Shown piece after piece: positions 8,505 through 16,579 of a stretch of DNA of 64,000 bases (positions are counted from its first letter, which is position 1; the number at the start of each line of letters is the position of its first letter). A program made the position numbers and the translations under genes. The DNA is taken from IMG/VR virus record IMGVR_UViG_3300050343_000150, positions 1 through 64,000 of that record; one strand, 5' to 3'. Source of the stretch: a virus. The notes under the pieces are model-generated. The model did no database searches and was not told the DNA's origin. It worked only from the letters and a program-made list of their open reading frames with translations.

Positions 8505-9806
8505 ATGAGTGTAGATGTTAATATTTCAAATGTCCAAGACCCCGGAATAAGAAATGAATATCAATTAACCAAAAATGAAGTAACTTCTGCAAATATTGCA
8601 AATATTGGAAAAGATGATGCCAGTAAATTGTTAGGTCAGTTAGTAAAATACATTTTTATCAATGCCAAAGGAGCATTTAAGGATGCATCAAAGGCACAAC
8701 GAGTGCAAACAGAAGTCCCATTAATTTTACAACTACCTTCAGATGCTTTTGATTCAGATGAAGAATTATCTTCATATAAAGAATATATGAGAACCTTACT
8801 AGAAAAGGCTGGAGATGTCCCTATTATTACGGCTATTGAAAAAATAGAAGAAATAAAAGGAGCGTTTGCTATACTAGGAGCAAAATCAAAAAATAGTGCG
8901 CATCAAAAAATAGAAGAAAAGAATATAACTTTTAGAGAATTAATTACTTCTCCGGAAACCTTTGGATATCAATATGAAGTAGGAGCAGGAGAAAAAGAAG
9001 AAACTATTGTCGAAAACAAAAAAACCACTAATCTGATGAATGCAATAGATAAAGGAGAAAGTCTATTCGAAAGAAATAGAGTTGAAGATGCTATTAAAGT
9101 TGAACCCGGACTTGTTAAATTAAGCATTCGTGATTATTATGCTAAGATGTTTAAGGATTATGGATTTGGGGATATACGAGTTCAAGGTGGTTCTCCATTC
9201 AAAATACTAATACATAATGCCGACATTAAAGAACTAACGGATAAGGTCTTTGAAGCATTAGAAGTAGTTGACTATAAAGATACCATAAAAGCAAATGGTG
9301 TTAAAACATATTCAAAAGGTAAAACGGAACTTGTTGCTGAAGAGGGTAAAACAGTTAGAAGATTAAAAAGAAATACAAAAGGTGCAGTGATAGTAGATAT
9401 TGATGAAGTAAATGACTTCAAGGATAAATTACTTAAAGAAAGTACGCAGGTAGCGAAAGAATATTTATCTTTAAACGCAGAGCGTTTACTTGGACCTTAC
9501 ATGCAATCTACAACTTCTTCGGGTACTTCAGTAAATAGACAGATTTTATTAGGAGATATTAGTGTAGAATTTAACATTAATGAAATTTTACTAAACGACT
9601 TAGTTGAGAAATATAGTACTAGTAAAAGAGAACTGACTAACAAAACACCTAACCAATCTGAAAAGGGATTAATTCCATTTACTATTAAAGTTAACATCGA
9701 TGAGAAACTCATGGCTTCAGAAGGAGTGTTTCCTGATATGGAAGAAAGTAGAACTATCGGTGGTATTAAACGAGGTTATGCCTCATTACGGAGAATGGTA
9801 TCATGA
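8505..9806 (+). CDS. Virion-module protein of unknown function (433 aa)
   Basis: This is an intact charged protein of mixed alpha/beta character. Notable segments are VPLILQLPSDAFDSDEEL, a Lys/Glu-rich helix around residues 110-140, and a C-terminal beta-rich domain (RQILLGDISVEFNINEILL and GLIPFTIKVNIDE). Its stop overlaps the next ATG by four bases. The position between small head proteins and the head-tail adaptor suggests a head or neck component. I do not recognise a family. Confidence 0.55.
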   Translation: MSVDVNISNVQDPGIRNEYQLTKNEVTSANIANIGKDDASKLLGQLVKYIFINAKGAFKDASKAQRVQTEVPLILQLPSDAFDSDEELSSYKEYMRTLLEKAGDVPIITAIEKIEEIKGAFAILGAKSKNSAHQKIEEKNITFRELITSPETFGYQYEVGAGEKEETIVENKKTTNLMNAIDKGESLFERNRVEDAIKVEPGLVKLSIRDYYAKMFKDYGFGDIRVQGGSPFKILIHNADIKELTDKVFEALEVVDYKDTIKANGVKTYSKGKTELVAEEGKTVRRLKRNTKGAVIVDIDEVNDFKDKLLKESTQVAKEYLSLNAERLLGPYMQSTTSSGTSVNRQILLGDISVEFNINEILLNDLVEKYSTSKRELTNKTPNQSEKGLIPFTIKVNIDEKLMASEGVFPDMEESRTIGGIKRGYASLRRMVS

Positions 9807-10879
9807 GTAAATTATCCTCACCTAGTGATTTCACAAATATAAATGTCAATTATACTAATGGTAGTGGGTATTATACTACTCATGGTGACATATCTAAGAT
9901 GCTACAAATAGCACCATTTACGACTGGAACTACACCTAGTATTGCAGAAGTAGGACTATTAATTAAGAAATCAGAAGAAAGAGTAGACGATATTGTAGGA
10001 CATAGTTATCGTCCAGTAATACATTCTAATGAATTTTATGGATTTGAAGCGTTTAATCATGGTGCTTATCCTGTTCACAGATTCAAAGACTATGTTGGCT
10101 TTGTACAATTAGAAAGACCTAGAGTTCAAAAAATTGTTAGGTTAGAAGTATGGCAAGGTGATAAGTATGTTGATTTAGCATCTGCAACTGCTAAGGTGAA
10201 AATGCCACCTACTCCTCAAAGTGGTAATTGGACTATTACCTTAGGTGTAGGAACTTATACATTTGTTCTTGATAAAGGAATAGATTTCTTTGACAATTTT
10301 GGTCCTAAAACTACTGCTAGTCAAGTAGCCGATGCTATTAACGAAGTTTTCCCCCATAAGACAGCGAAGTTTACAGGAGAAACTGCTGCTAAATCTATTA
10401 CTGCAAATGGTAATAATGCAGTTCATATTTCAGATTTCTTTTATGCCACAACAGATAGTGAAGGAGGAGACACCGTTATTATTTCATCACTACTATTAGG
10501 AGAAGATGGGTCTGCATGTACTATTTCTTCAACCCTTGGTTCAGTTACAGGGTTTACTGATAATCAAGACCAACGTAGGATGGGAGACTACTGGACGATT
10601 GACATTGATGGTAAAATATTCTTTTTGAAAAATTATCCTTACTTACGTTCTCATTCTGTCAGAGTTACATATGTCACTGGTGAAACGAGAGTTCCGGCTA
10701 CTGTACACGATGCGGCGACCAAGTTAGTTGCGGCTGAAATAATTAGACATGATGATAATTCTATACTTATCGCTGATACAGGTTCTAATATTGATTTAAA
10801 GACAAAACATGATATTCTTTTAGAAGAAGCCAATGCTATATTAGATGGTAAAAAGGACGTTATACATTTTATTGCGTGA
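9803..10879 (+). CDS. Head-tail adaptor (connector) protein with inserted domain
   Basis: It has 358 residues. The N-terminal helices (DISKMLQI, AEVGLLIKKSEERVDDIVGHSYRP), followed by FEAFNHGAYPVHRFKDYVGFVQLERPRVQKIVRLEVW and, at the end, a helical segment carrying VHDAATKLVAAEIIRHDD, match the layout of HK97 gp6/SPP1 gp15-like head-tail adaptors. A beta-rich insertion of about 120 residues (about 130-250) splits this core. The function inferred from family and order is the dodecameric ring between portal and tail. Confidence 0.6.
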   Translation: MSKLSSPSDFTNINVNYTNGSGYYTTHGDISKMLQIAPFTTGTTPSIAEVGLLIKKSEERVDDIVGHSYRPVIHSNEFYGFEAFNHGAYPVHRFKDYVGFVQLERPRVQKIVRLEVWQGDKYVDLASATAKVKMPPTPQSGNWTITLGVGTYTFVLDKGIDFFDNFGPKTTASQVADAINEVFPHKTAKFTGETAAKSITANGNNAVHISDFFYATTDSEGGDTVIISSLLLGEDGSACTISSTLGSVTGFTDNQDQRRMGDYWTIDIDGKIFFLKNYPYLRSHSVRVTYVTGETRVPATVHDAATKLVAAEIIRHDDNSILIADTGSNIDLKTKHDILLEEANAILDGKKDVIHFIA

Positions 10880-10883
10880 TATT

Positions 10884-11078
10884 ATGAGTGAAATTCGCAG
10901 GAAATTTTTTGAAATATTGCGTCTCGAAAAAGAACGTAATTTAGCATTAGAGGAAATATCAGAATTGATTGGGTTTGACATTAGTTTTTCTTCTGAATTA
11001 ATTATAAAAAATGCTACTGATACGTTTTTAAAACTGAGAACAAAGGAAAAAATTCAAGAGTTAATGGTGATGTTTTAA
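10884..11078 (+). CDS. Small helical neck-region protein
   Basis: I prefer ATG 10884 (64 residues) over an in-frame upstream start inside the adaptor gene. The product is almost entirely charged helix (RKFFEILRLEKERNLALEEI, TKEKIQELMVMF). The next gene begins at the base after its stop. No family is recognised; its location suggests a connector accessory protein. Confidence 0.45.
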   Translation: MSEIRRKFFEILRLEKERNLALEEISELIGFDISFSSELIIKNATDTFLKLRTKEKIQELMVMF

Positions 11079-11612
11079 ATGGATGAAGTGACATTTATAA
11101 TTACATTACTAAGAGATAATTGGTCTAGTGCAGGAAGTGCATTAGTTTCTGCTGGTGAAATAACAGCCAGTCACAATGCTACACCTAAATTTATTGATGT
11201 TCGTTCAATAGAAGCAAATGAAGGAATGCGAGTTGATATCGATTCTGAATCAGTACTAATTGTATACGAAGATAGTGCGACTACTGGATATCGGTCTATT
11301 GACTATGCAGCGCGAGATGAAACATTTACCTTTACTCTACATCTACGAATTTTACACCGTCGAGATATGACAGTAAATACATTTTCTAGAGATAGATTAC
11401 AAGCATTATATCGAATCATCAGATATGTTTTAGAAAAGAATGCTTTTAGGCCAACTGTCTATACGACACCCGCAGACGACGCATCGCCGCCGATAGGAGA
11501 CGCAGATTTAATCAAGTTAACTAGTAGGAATGAAGCAAATGATAGAGGAAAAAGACTATTAGGGTATAAAATAGGCGTAGAAATGAAAAGATTCGCAAGG
11601 ACGACAATATAG
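11079..11612 (+). CDS. Putative tail terminator / tail completion protein
   Basis: It has 177 residues. An alpha/beta layout with a central beta strand set (MRVDIDSESVLIVYEDSA, FTFTLHLRILHR) is followed by the helix RDRLQALYRIIRYVLEKN and a C-terminal strand (LLGYKIGVEMKRF). This is the usual architecture of siphovirus tail completion proteins, which cap the tube and join it to the neck. It lies directly before the major tail protein, where that protein is normally encoded. The call rests on order and secondary-structure pattern. Confidence 0.55.
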   Translation: MDEVTFIITLLRDNWSSAGSALVSAGEITASHNATPKFIDVRSIEANEGMRVDIDSESVLIVYEDSATTGYRSIDYAARDETFTFTLHLRILHRRDMTVNTFSRDRLQALYRIIRYVLEKNAFRPTVYTTPADDASPPIGDADLIKLTSRNEANDRGKRLLGYKIGVEMKRFARTTI

Positions 11613-11621
11613 GGTGAAAAA

Positions 11622-13148
11622 ATGGTAAGTAATGAAGTATTTGTAGGTGCTAATGCACAAGTTGGAATCGCTCCTGAAGTTGACATGTTTTTGAATGCAA
11701 TGGTAAGAACTAGCGATACTGTGTTGACACTACATTCATCTGCTAGTGATGTATATTTATTAGTTGAAGGGCTATATGTAGGATGTACTATCAAACTTAC
11801 TGCCGATGGAAGTACAGCAAGTCCTACTTACTACACTATTACCGCTAATACCACAACTACAATTACAGTAGATTCAACAATTGTACCGTCTAGTGGTGCT
11901 ATTGATGGTACAATATTATCGTTTGGTGCGCCTTGCTACGGGCCTAAAAACGGTACTGCTGGAACTATTCTTTCAGATAATTGGGTTGGGTTATTGAATA
12001 CATTTACCCCACCTAATGTAGAAGTAGAAATGAAACAACTTAATCTTGCTGCTGCTGGTGGAAGAAATTTTGATTTTCAATATAAAGGAGCAGAAACCGT
12101 TAGTGGCGGTTCTTTAGAATTATCATTAAATAACGGTTCGTGGTTATATTATGCTTTAGGTAAAATAACTAGTTTGTCAGAAGATGGTGCAGATACTGCT
12201 GTGGCAGGAACAAATGCAAAAAACGTTATGGCATATAATACGTCTAACAAAAATATAGTACGTTCTATTGGGAATAACTTGTATCCGGAATTTGCCGAGG
12301 GTGCAAACGAAGCAGCAGAAAATACTGTCAATATTTTACCAACTGGTACTAAATTTACATATACTTTTGGTGAAGCGGATGACGACGTATTGCCATCATT
12401 TGCACTAGATGTAGCATACCGCAAAGGAGGCCATAGTTCGACTACAACTTTAGATGCACTGACTCCTCATGAAAATATGTATTCTAGAATTTTTACAGGG
12501 TGTCAAGTCAATTCGCTAACTCTTAATTTTGAAGAAGGCCAAGAACTTACATCATCTGTTGAGTTAGTTACACGTAGAGCGTTTGACGCACCTAATGGAT
12601 ATCTACCACTACGCGGCAAAAACACTCTTGCTGCTACTACTAATACTAGTGCAACTGAGGCTGGTCTGATTAATTTTAGTGCAACTGATGCTGATAACTA
12701 TCCTTTCTTATTCTCCGATGGAAGCATCACACTATTTGGACAAACTGTTGCTAGAGTAAAAAGTGGTTCTATTACTATTAGTAATAACTTAACTCCACAG
12801 CGATTTATTGGTAATTACAATAGACAAATAGTATCTGCACATTTACCAGCACAGAGAACATATGAAATCTCATTAACTATGTTAATCACAGACACTAAAC
12901 TATGGGACGAACTTAGAAAAGATGCAGAGTCAACAGGTAGTCTAAAAGTAGAGTTTACAAAATCCGGAGGAGAAAAAATATCTCTTGAGTTTGCTGACTA
13001 TCTAATTAATTCAGTAACTATTCCTTTCCCCGAAGATAAGGGCGCGGTTGAAGCCGAAGTAACAGCACAGGCTAGAACATTAACTGCTGCTTCATATATA
13101 GGTAAATGGGCTATCCCAACTTTAGGCGGAACAGCAACAGGTAATTAG
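11622..13148 (+). CDS. Major tail tube protein
   Basis: It has 508 residues, preceded by GGGTGAAAAA. It is beta-rich and Ser/Thr/Asn-rich. Features expected of tube proteins are present: MYSRIFTGCQVNSLTLNFEEG followed by a strand pair (QELTSSVELVTRRAF), and later SDGSITLFGQTVARVKSGSIT with the C-terminal ISLTMLITDTKLWDELRKD. It is longer than most tube subunits; an extra Ig-like or decoration domain in the N-terminal third (about residues 25-110) may account for that. A hairpin follows the gene. Confidence 0.72.
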   Translation: MVSNEVFVGANAQVGIAPEVDMFLNAMVRTSDTVLTLHSSASDVYLLVEGLYVGCTIKLTADGSTASPTYYTITANTTTTITVDSTIVPSSGAIDGTILSFGAPCYGPKNGTAGTILSDNWVGLLNTFTPPNVEVEMKQLNLAAAGGRNFDFQYKGAETVSGGSLELSLNNGSWLYYALGKITSLSEDGADTAVAGTNAKNVMAYNTSNKNIVRSIGNNLYPEFAEGANEAAENTVNILPTGTKFTYTFGEADDDVLPSFALDVAYRKGGHSSTTTLDALTPHENMYSRIFTGCQVNSLTLNFEEGQELTSSVELVTRRAFDAPNGYLPLRGKNTLAATTNTSATEAGLINFSATDADNYPFLFSDGSITLFGQTVARVKSGSITISNNLTPQRFIGNYNRQIVSAHLPAQRTYEISLTMLITDTKLWDELRKDAESTGSLKVEFTKSGGEKISLEFADYLINSVTIPFPEDKGAVEAEVTAQARTLTAASYIGKWAIPTLGGTATGN

Positions 13149-13151
13149 GAG

Positions 13152-13186
13152 GCGTAACCAAACAGGTAACGCTTATTCCTTTTTTA
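13152..13186 (+). terminator. Hairpin plus T-rich tract after the tail tube gene
   Basis: The arms GCGTAACC (13152-13159) and GGTAACGC (13165-13172) pair with one mismatch and are followed by a T-rich tract with six consecutive Ts. A second hairpin (13192-13213, arms ACTAAC/GTTAGT) follows. Together they could attenuate transcription after this highly expressed structural gene. Confidence 0.5.
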
Positions 13187-13235
13187 ATTCCACTAACACG
13201 TTTGTTTGTTAGTATATAGTTAGGTGGATAGAAAA

Positions 13236-13604
13236 ATGATAGAAAGAAAAATTGTAAGTGATAAGAATGCGCTGTTCGCAAGAGCAGCAACCGAATGCCA
13301 TCAAATTAGGGTATCCCCTGATTCTGATGAATACCTCCAAGTATGGATTAAAGAACCAACTTGGTTACAGGTAGAACAGGCGTTATCGTCTGTAATGGAT
13401 ATGGATTCCCAAGGTCAAACTATGGGCATCAATCTAAACAAAATGTACCGTTACATGGTTGAGAACTTTGTAGAAAAGACTGAACCACATCTAAGTGCTA
13501 CTGAACTTATTCGATTAAATCCCTATATTGGTGCGCAACTAAAAGAAATACTCCCTAACCCATTCGTGGATGTTATGGGGGATGATATGGGAAACGAAAA
13601 CTAA
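13236..13604 (+). CDS. Tail assembly chaperone, short form (gpG-like)
   Basis: I choose ATG 13236, which has GGTGG about seven bases upstream, over an upstream GTG. The product has about 122 residues: an N-terminal strand region (SPDSDEYLQVWIKEPTWLQVEQAL) and a helical C-terminal half. The size, the position between tube and tape measure, and the -1 slippery heptamer near its end (GGGAAAC, 13589-13595) match lambda gpG and its many analogues. Family role: it binds the tape measure and recruits tube subunits. Confidence 0.75.
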   Translation: MIERKIVSDKNALFARAATECHQIRVSPDSDEYLQVWIKEPTWLQVEQALSSVMDMDSQGQTMGINLNKMYRYMVENFVEKTEPHLSATELIRLNPYIGAQLKEILPNPFVDVMGDDMGNEN

Positions 13605-13807
13605 TTCGGAGAGCATTAAAAGGAGGAAAGGTTGAATCGGCAATAGGTATGAAAATTATGCTTTATACTTATTGTACTACGTTCTCAATTAATCCTTCGG
13701 AGGCATACGAAACACCAGCATCGCTGATAAAAGAAATGTTAGAAATACATGGAGAAGTAAAGAGACTGGAATCGGAGGCAATAAATAAAGCAAAAAGTAG
13801 CACGTGA
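13236..13807 (+). CDS. Tail assembly chaperone, -1 frameshift form (gpGT-like)
   Basis: The zero frame reads ATG GGA AAC across 13587-13595; slipping back one base gives GGG AAA CGA. The -1 frame then stays open for 70 codons to TGA at 13805-13807, six bases before the tape measure ATG. The added segment contains VESAIGMKIMLYTYCTTF, then PSEAYETPASLIKEMLEIHGE, and is helical, like lambda T. The joined product has about 190 residues. A purine-rich GGGGGATGAT just upstream of the slip site could act as a stimulatory Shine-Dalgarno-like element. The extension has no good start codon and ribosome site of its own at its beginning, supporting a frameshift product. Confidence 0.78.
13589..13595 (+). 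promoter_or_regulatory. Programmed -1 ribosomal frameshift slippery site
   Basis: GGGAAAC lies in the exact X XXY YYZ phase (atG GGA AAC) near the 3' end of the short chaperone gene. The downstream -1 frame is open for 70 codons and the zero frame ends nine bases later. It closely matches the GGGAAAG site of lambda G-T. Confidence 0.8.
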
Positions 13808-13812
13808 TTATA

Positions 13813-15822
13813 ATGGCTGAAGATATTGACGACATGTTAGACAAGATAAGAGGGTCTTTCAATGATGTCGATACTCAAATTATCAATGGCGCAAAAAATA
13901 TGCGTGCCATGCAAAGTCAAATTAGTAAAACAAATAATATTCTAAAATCTGATGGATGGCAAATATTTTCTAGATTCATTTCAGGTTCAGGACTTTGGCA
14001 AATACAAAACAAAGTACGTGCTAGTATAATGCTAGTAGAAGGTATGATGAGTGCCGAAGAAAGACGTAGAAAAAAACAGGCAGAAGAATTGAAAACTCTT
14101 GCTGAAATTGCTAAATCTTCTGAAATAGTAAGAGAGATGAACGATAAAATTACTACCGCAATTAGAGGAACTGTTGCCGAAAGGGAAGCAGTTTCAGAAC
14201 AGTTGAAAAAAGAATCAGAAATTTATGCTGGTTTATTATTCAAATATGGAGACGCAACTGTTGCATTAAAAGCAATGCAAGACCAGTTATCTTACCAAGT
14301 TAAAAATGCAGATAAGTTAGAAAAAGCCGCAAATAGACGAGCAGCAGCAGAAAAAACAGGATTAATACGTGGGTCTAAAACCTTAGAGTTGGCTAATAAT
14401 ATATCAGATGCAATGGAATCAAAAGTGGAATCTATAAAGAAAGAAATTCCTTTTATGAGAGTTCTCAATACTGCTGGAGCGAGGTCTTTAGCAATGGAAG
14501 AAAAACTTGCAAAACTGAAAAGTGATTTACCTTTTAACTATTCTAATAAAATTGGTACAGCAATGAGTGCTGATGGTAGAGAAAGGTTGACAGGACCAAA
14601 AGTAAGAGGTAAAGGTAGCGACAAGGGTAAAATGGTTCAAAGATTTAACATTGGACAGAGATTCAATAAAAACCTAATAAAACAGGTTAAAGATATTCAG
14701 AAATTAGAAAAGAAAGCATCAAAAATTCGAAGTAAAGGAATTAAAAGAGCAGCAAGAATCGAAAAATGGGAAAAATCTTGGGTAGGTAGACCACTGCTAA
14801 ATATATGGAGACTTACTAAAAGAATGCTTGGCGGTTTACTTAAACTACTAATGACATTTTTGAAACTATCTGCTGTATTTTTATTAGTAATATTAGGTTT
14901 AGCACTATTGGCTTCATTACTAAAAGAAACTAAAGGACAATTGATTGAAGGATTTGAGGCTATGAAGCAAACGTTCTCTTTTGGTTTAGGTATAATTGGT
15001 AGTGGTCTAGGTAATTTAATAACGAGTGTTACTATGTTATGGGATGCATTACAAAGCGGAGAAATTGTAAATGCTTTACAAGCAGGTGGAGGAATACTAT
15101 ATTCAGTTGTCGAAATATTAAGTGGAATCATCGTTGCAACTATTGGAGCATTATTAGTTGGTATTGGGACATATTTGATGGGAGTATGGAAAATGGCAGG
15201 TGCGGAACTCACTAATACTAGAGAAAAATTCGTTGCTGGCTTTTTCAATGTAATAAGAGTAGTAGCAGGAATTGTAGCAGGAATTGCTTTCGTGGCGGCG
15301 TTAATATTTGGAATGCCAGCGATAATTGTTGGAGGAATTGCTTTAGCATTATTTATGGCTGCTACATTCGCATTAAAACACATTACCCCAATTACTAATT
15401 TCTTAGGTTCGATATATGATTTCTTTTTGGGCATTGCTGAATTCTTTGAGTTAGACAAACTTGCCAGTGCAATTGCTGACGCAGTAAGAGAAGCAGTACC
15501 TGACCCTAAGGGAACTGCCAAAGCAATTGGTGGAAGAATAAGAGGAATTGTAGGATTAGCCGAAGGTGGAAGAATAAGTCAAGGTGGACTCGCAGTTGTC
15601 GGAGAAAAAGGACCGGAATTAGTTACATTACCTAGAGGCGCGCAAGTACATTCTAATTCCCAATCTAGAGCAATGGCTTCTACTGTAACTAATAATATTA
15701 CAGTTCAGGTTACAGGAAGAGTAGGTGCTAACGATGCTGAAATTAGAGATATAGCACAAAAGGTATCTAGAGAAATAAACTCTCGAATGAATAGAACCTC
15801 AACAACGGCGGTGAACTTTTAA
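13813..15822 (+). CDS. Tape measure protein
   Basis: It starts at ATG 13813 (about 669 residues); a GTG nine bases upstream is less likely. The N-terminal 330 residues are charged, Ala/Lys/Glu-rich coiled coil. A hydrophobic middle section (about 345-540) has several membrane-like helices (LLMTFLKLSAVFLLVILGLALL and others). The end carries the phage tape-measure signature GGLAVVGEKGPELVTLPRG followed by a Thr/Asn-rich tail. Known role: it sets tail length and is ejected with DNA. At this size a tail of roughly 100 nm would be expected from the usual length rule, which is inference. Its stop overlaps the next ATG. Confidence 0.88.
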   Translation: MAEDIDDMLDKIRGSFNDVDTQIINGAKNMRAMQSQISKTNNILKSDGWQIFSRFISGSGLWQIQNKVRASIMLVEGMMSAEERRRKKQAEELKTLAEIAKSSEIVREMNDKITTAIRGTVAEREAVSEQLKKESEIYAGLLFKYGDATVALKAMQDQLSYQVKNADKLEKAANRRAAAEKTGLIRGSKTLELANNISDAMESKVESIKKEIPFMRVLNTAGARSLAMEEKLAKLKSDLPFNYSNKIGTAMSADGRERLTGPKVRGKGSDKGKMVQRFNIGQRFNKNLIKQVKDIQKLEKKASKIRSKGIKRAARIEKWEKSWVGRPLLNIWRLTKRMLGGLLKLLMTFLKLSAVFLLVILGLALLASLLKETKGQLIEGFEAMKQTFSFGLGIIGSGLGNLITSVTMLWDALQSGEIVNALQAGGGILYSVVEILSGIIVATIGALLVGIGTYLMGVWKMAGAELTNTREKFVAGFFNVIRVVAGIVAGIAFVAALIFGMPAIIVGGIALALFMAATFALKHITPITNFLGSIYDFFLGIAEFFELDKLASAIADAVREAVPDPKGTAKAIGGRIRGIVGLAEGGRISQGGLAVVGEKGPELVTLPRGAQVHSNSQSRAMASTVTNNITVQVTGRVGANDAEIRDIAQKVSREINSRMNRTSTTAVNF

Positions 15823-16571
15823 TGGCAACAAGTGAAAATTATAGCACGTTTACAGTGTGGTTAGAATTACAAAGAAGAAATGAAGAGGGAGGAGATAGAG
15901 CCATAAATAGGATACCACTATTTCTTTCTGAGATAGGTATTACTACTACCAAAACAATACCTACAATTCCTATTCCTTTTGCTGCTATGGCTAGTGGAAA
16001 ATCAGAAACATTAGCATTTGATATGGGACTATCTAGTAAATCTCTTAGTTTAACTGGCATTCTATTAAATCAAACCATTGTAAAAAATACAGGAGAAGAT
16101 AGTAATTCTACTAAAGAACGGGTATTGTCACCATTTGAATTAGCGCAACTAATACACTCTTACGTTGATAGTAGTGTTGTACAGGATGACCAAGCAATAA
16201 ATAAATTAATTGTACTTATTCCTAGTAGGATAGATACTGAGTTTGATTATCACAATGCTAATACTGAAACACAAGATATTAGTGACCTACCTAGAATACC
16301 TTTTACTTTTGATAATAGACGATATGATGAAAGATTTAAACGGGCAGTAAATGATAATGTGGAAAGTGTAGTTGGAGGTAGTGATGTATTGGGATTGTCA
16401 CCAACATCGTCATTTACTCCAACGACTAATATAGACGATTTGAAAGGAATGTCAGGATTTATTCGTAATTTCTCTACTACTCTTTCGGGTGAACAACCTA
16501 ATTCTGTTGCTTTTACTATGGAGTTTGAGGTGGCAACGGTATTATCAGAAAATCCAATTAGTAACATGTAG
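15822..16571 (+). CDS. Distal tail / baseplate protein
   Basis: It has 249 residues and shares a base overlap with the tape measure stop (TAATG). It is beta-rich with Thr/Ser-rich strands; DMGLSSKSLSLTGILLNQT and the late segment EQPNSVAFTMEFEVATV resemble the tube-like fold of distal tail proteins. It is located where Dit-like proteins are normally encoded. I infer a baseplate ring component; no decisive motif is visible. Confidence 0.5.
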   Translation: MATSENYSTFTVWLELQRRNEEGGDRAINRIPLFLSEIGITTTKTIPTIPIPFAAMASGKSETLAFDMGLSSKSLSLTGILLNQTIVKNTGEDSNSTKERVLSPFELAQLIHSYVDSSVVQDDQAINKLIVLIPSRIDTEFDYHNANTETQDISDLPRIPFTFDNRRYDERFKRAVNDNVESVVGGSDVLGLSPTSSFTPTTNIDDLKGMSGFIRNFSTTLSGEQPNSVAFTMEFEVATVLSENPISNM

Positions 16572-16576
16572 GTGAT
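16571..16576 (+). promoter_or_regulatory. Shine-Dalgarno-type site GGTGAT
   Basis: GGTGAT is placed three bases before ATG 16580. The same core occurs before the genes at 6191 and 41023 and, on the other strand, before the 41715 and 51942 starts. This indicates leadered mRNAs recognised by a common anti-Shine-Dalgarno sequence. Confidence 0.5.
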
Positions 16577-16579
16577 AAT

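Noticed and set aside
14697-15521. Long 274-codon frame opposite the tape measure gene
   Set aside because: Antisense shadow of a clear tape measure gene; low-complexity composition.
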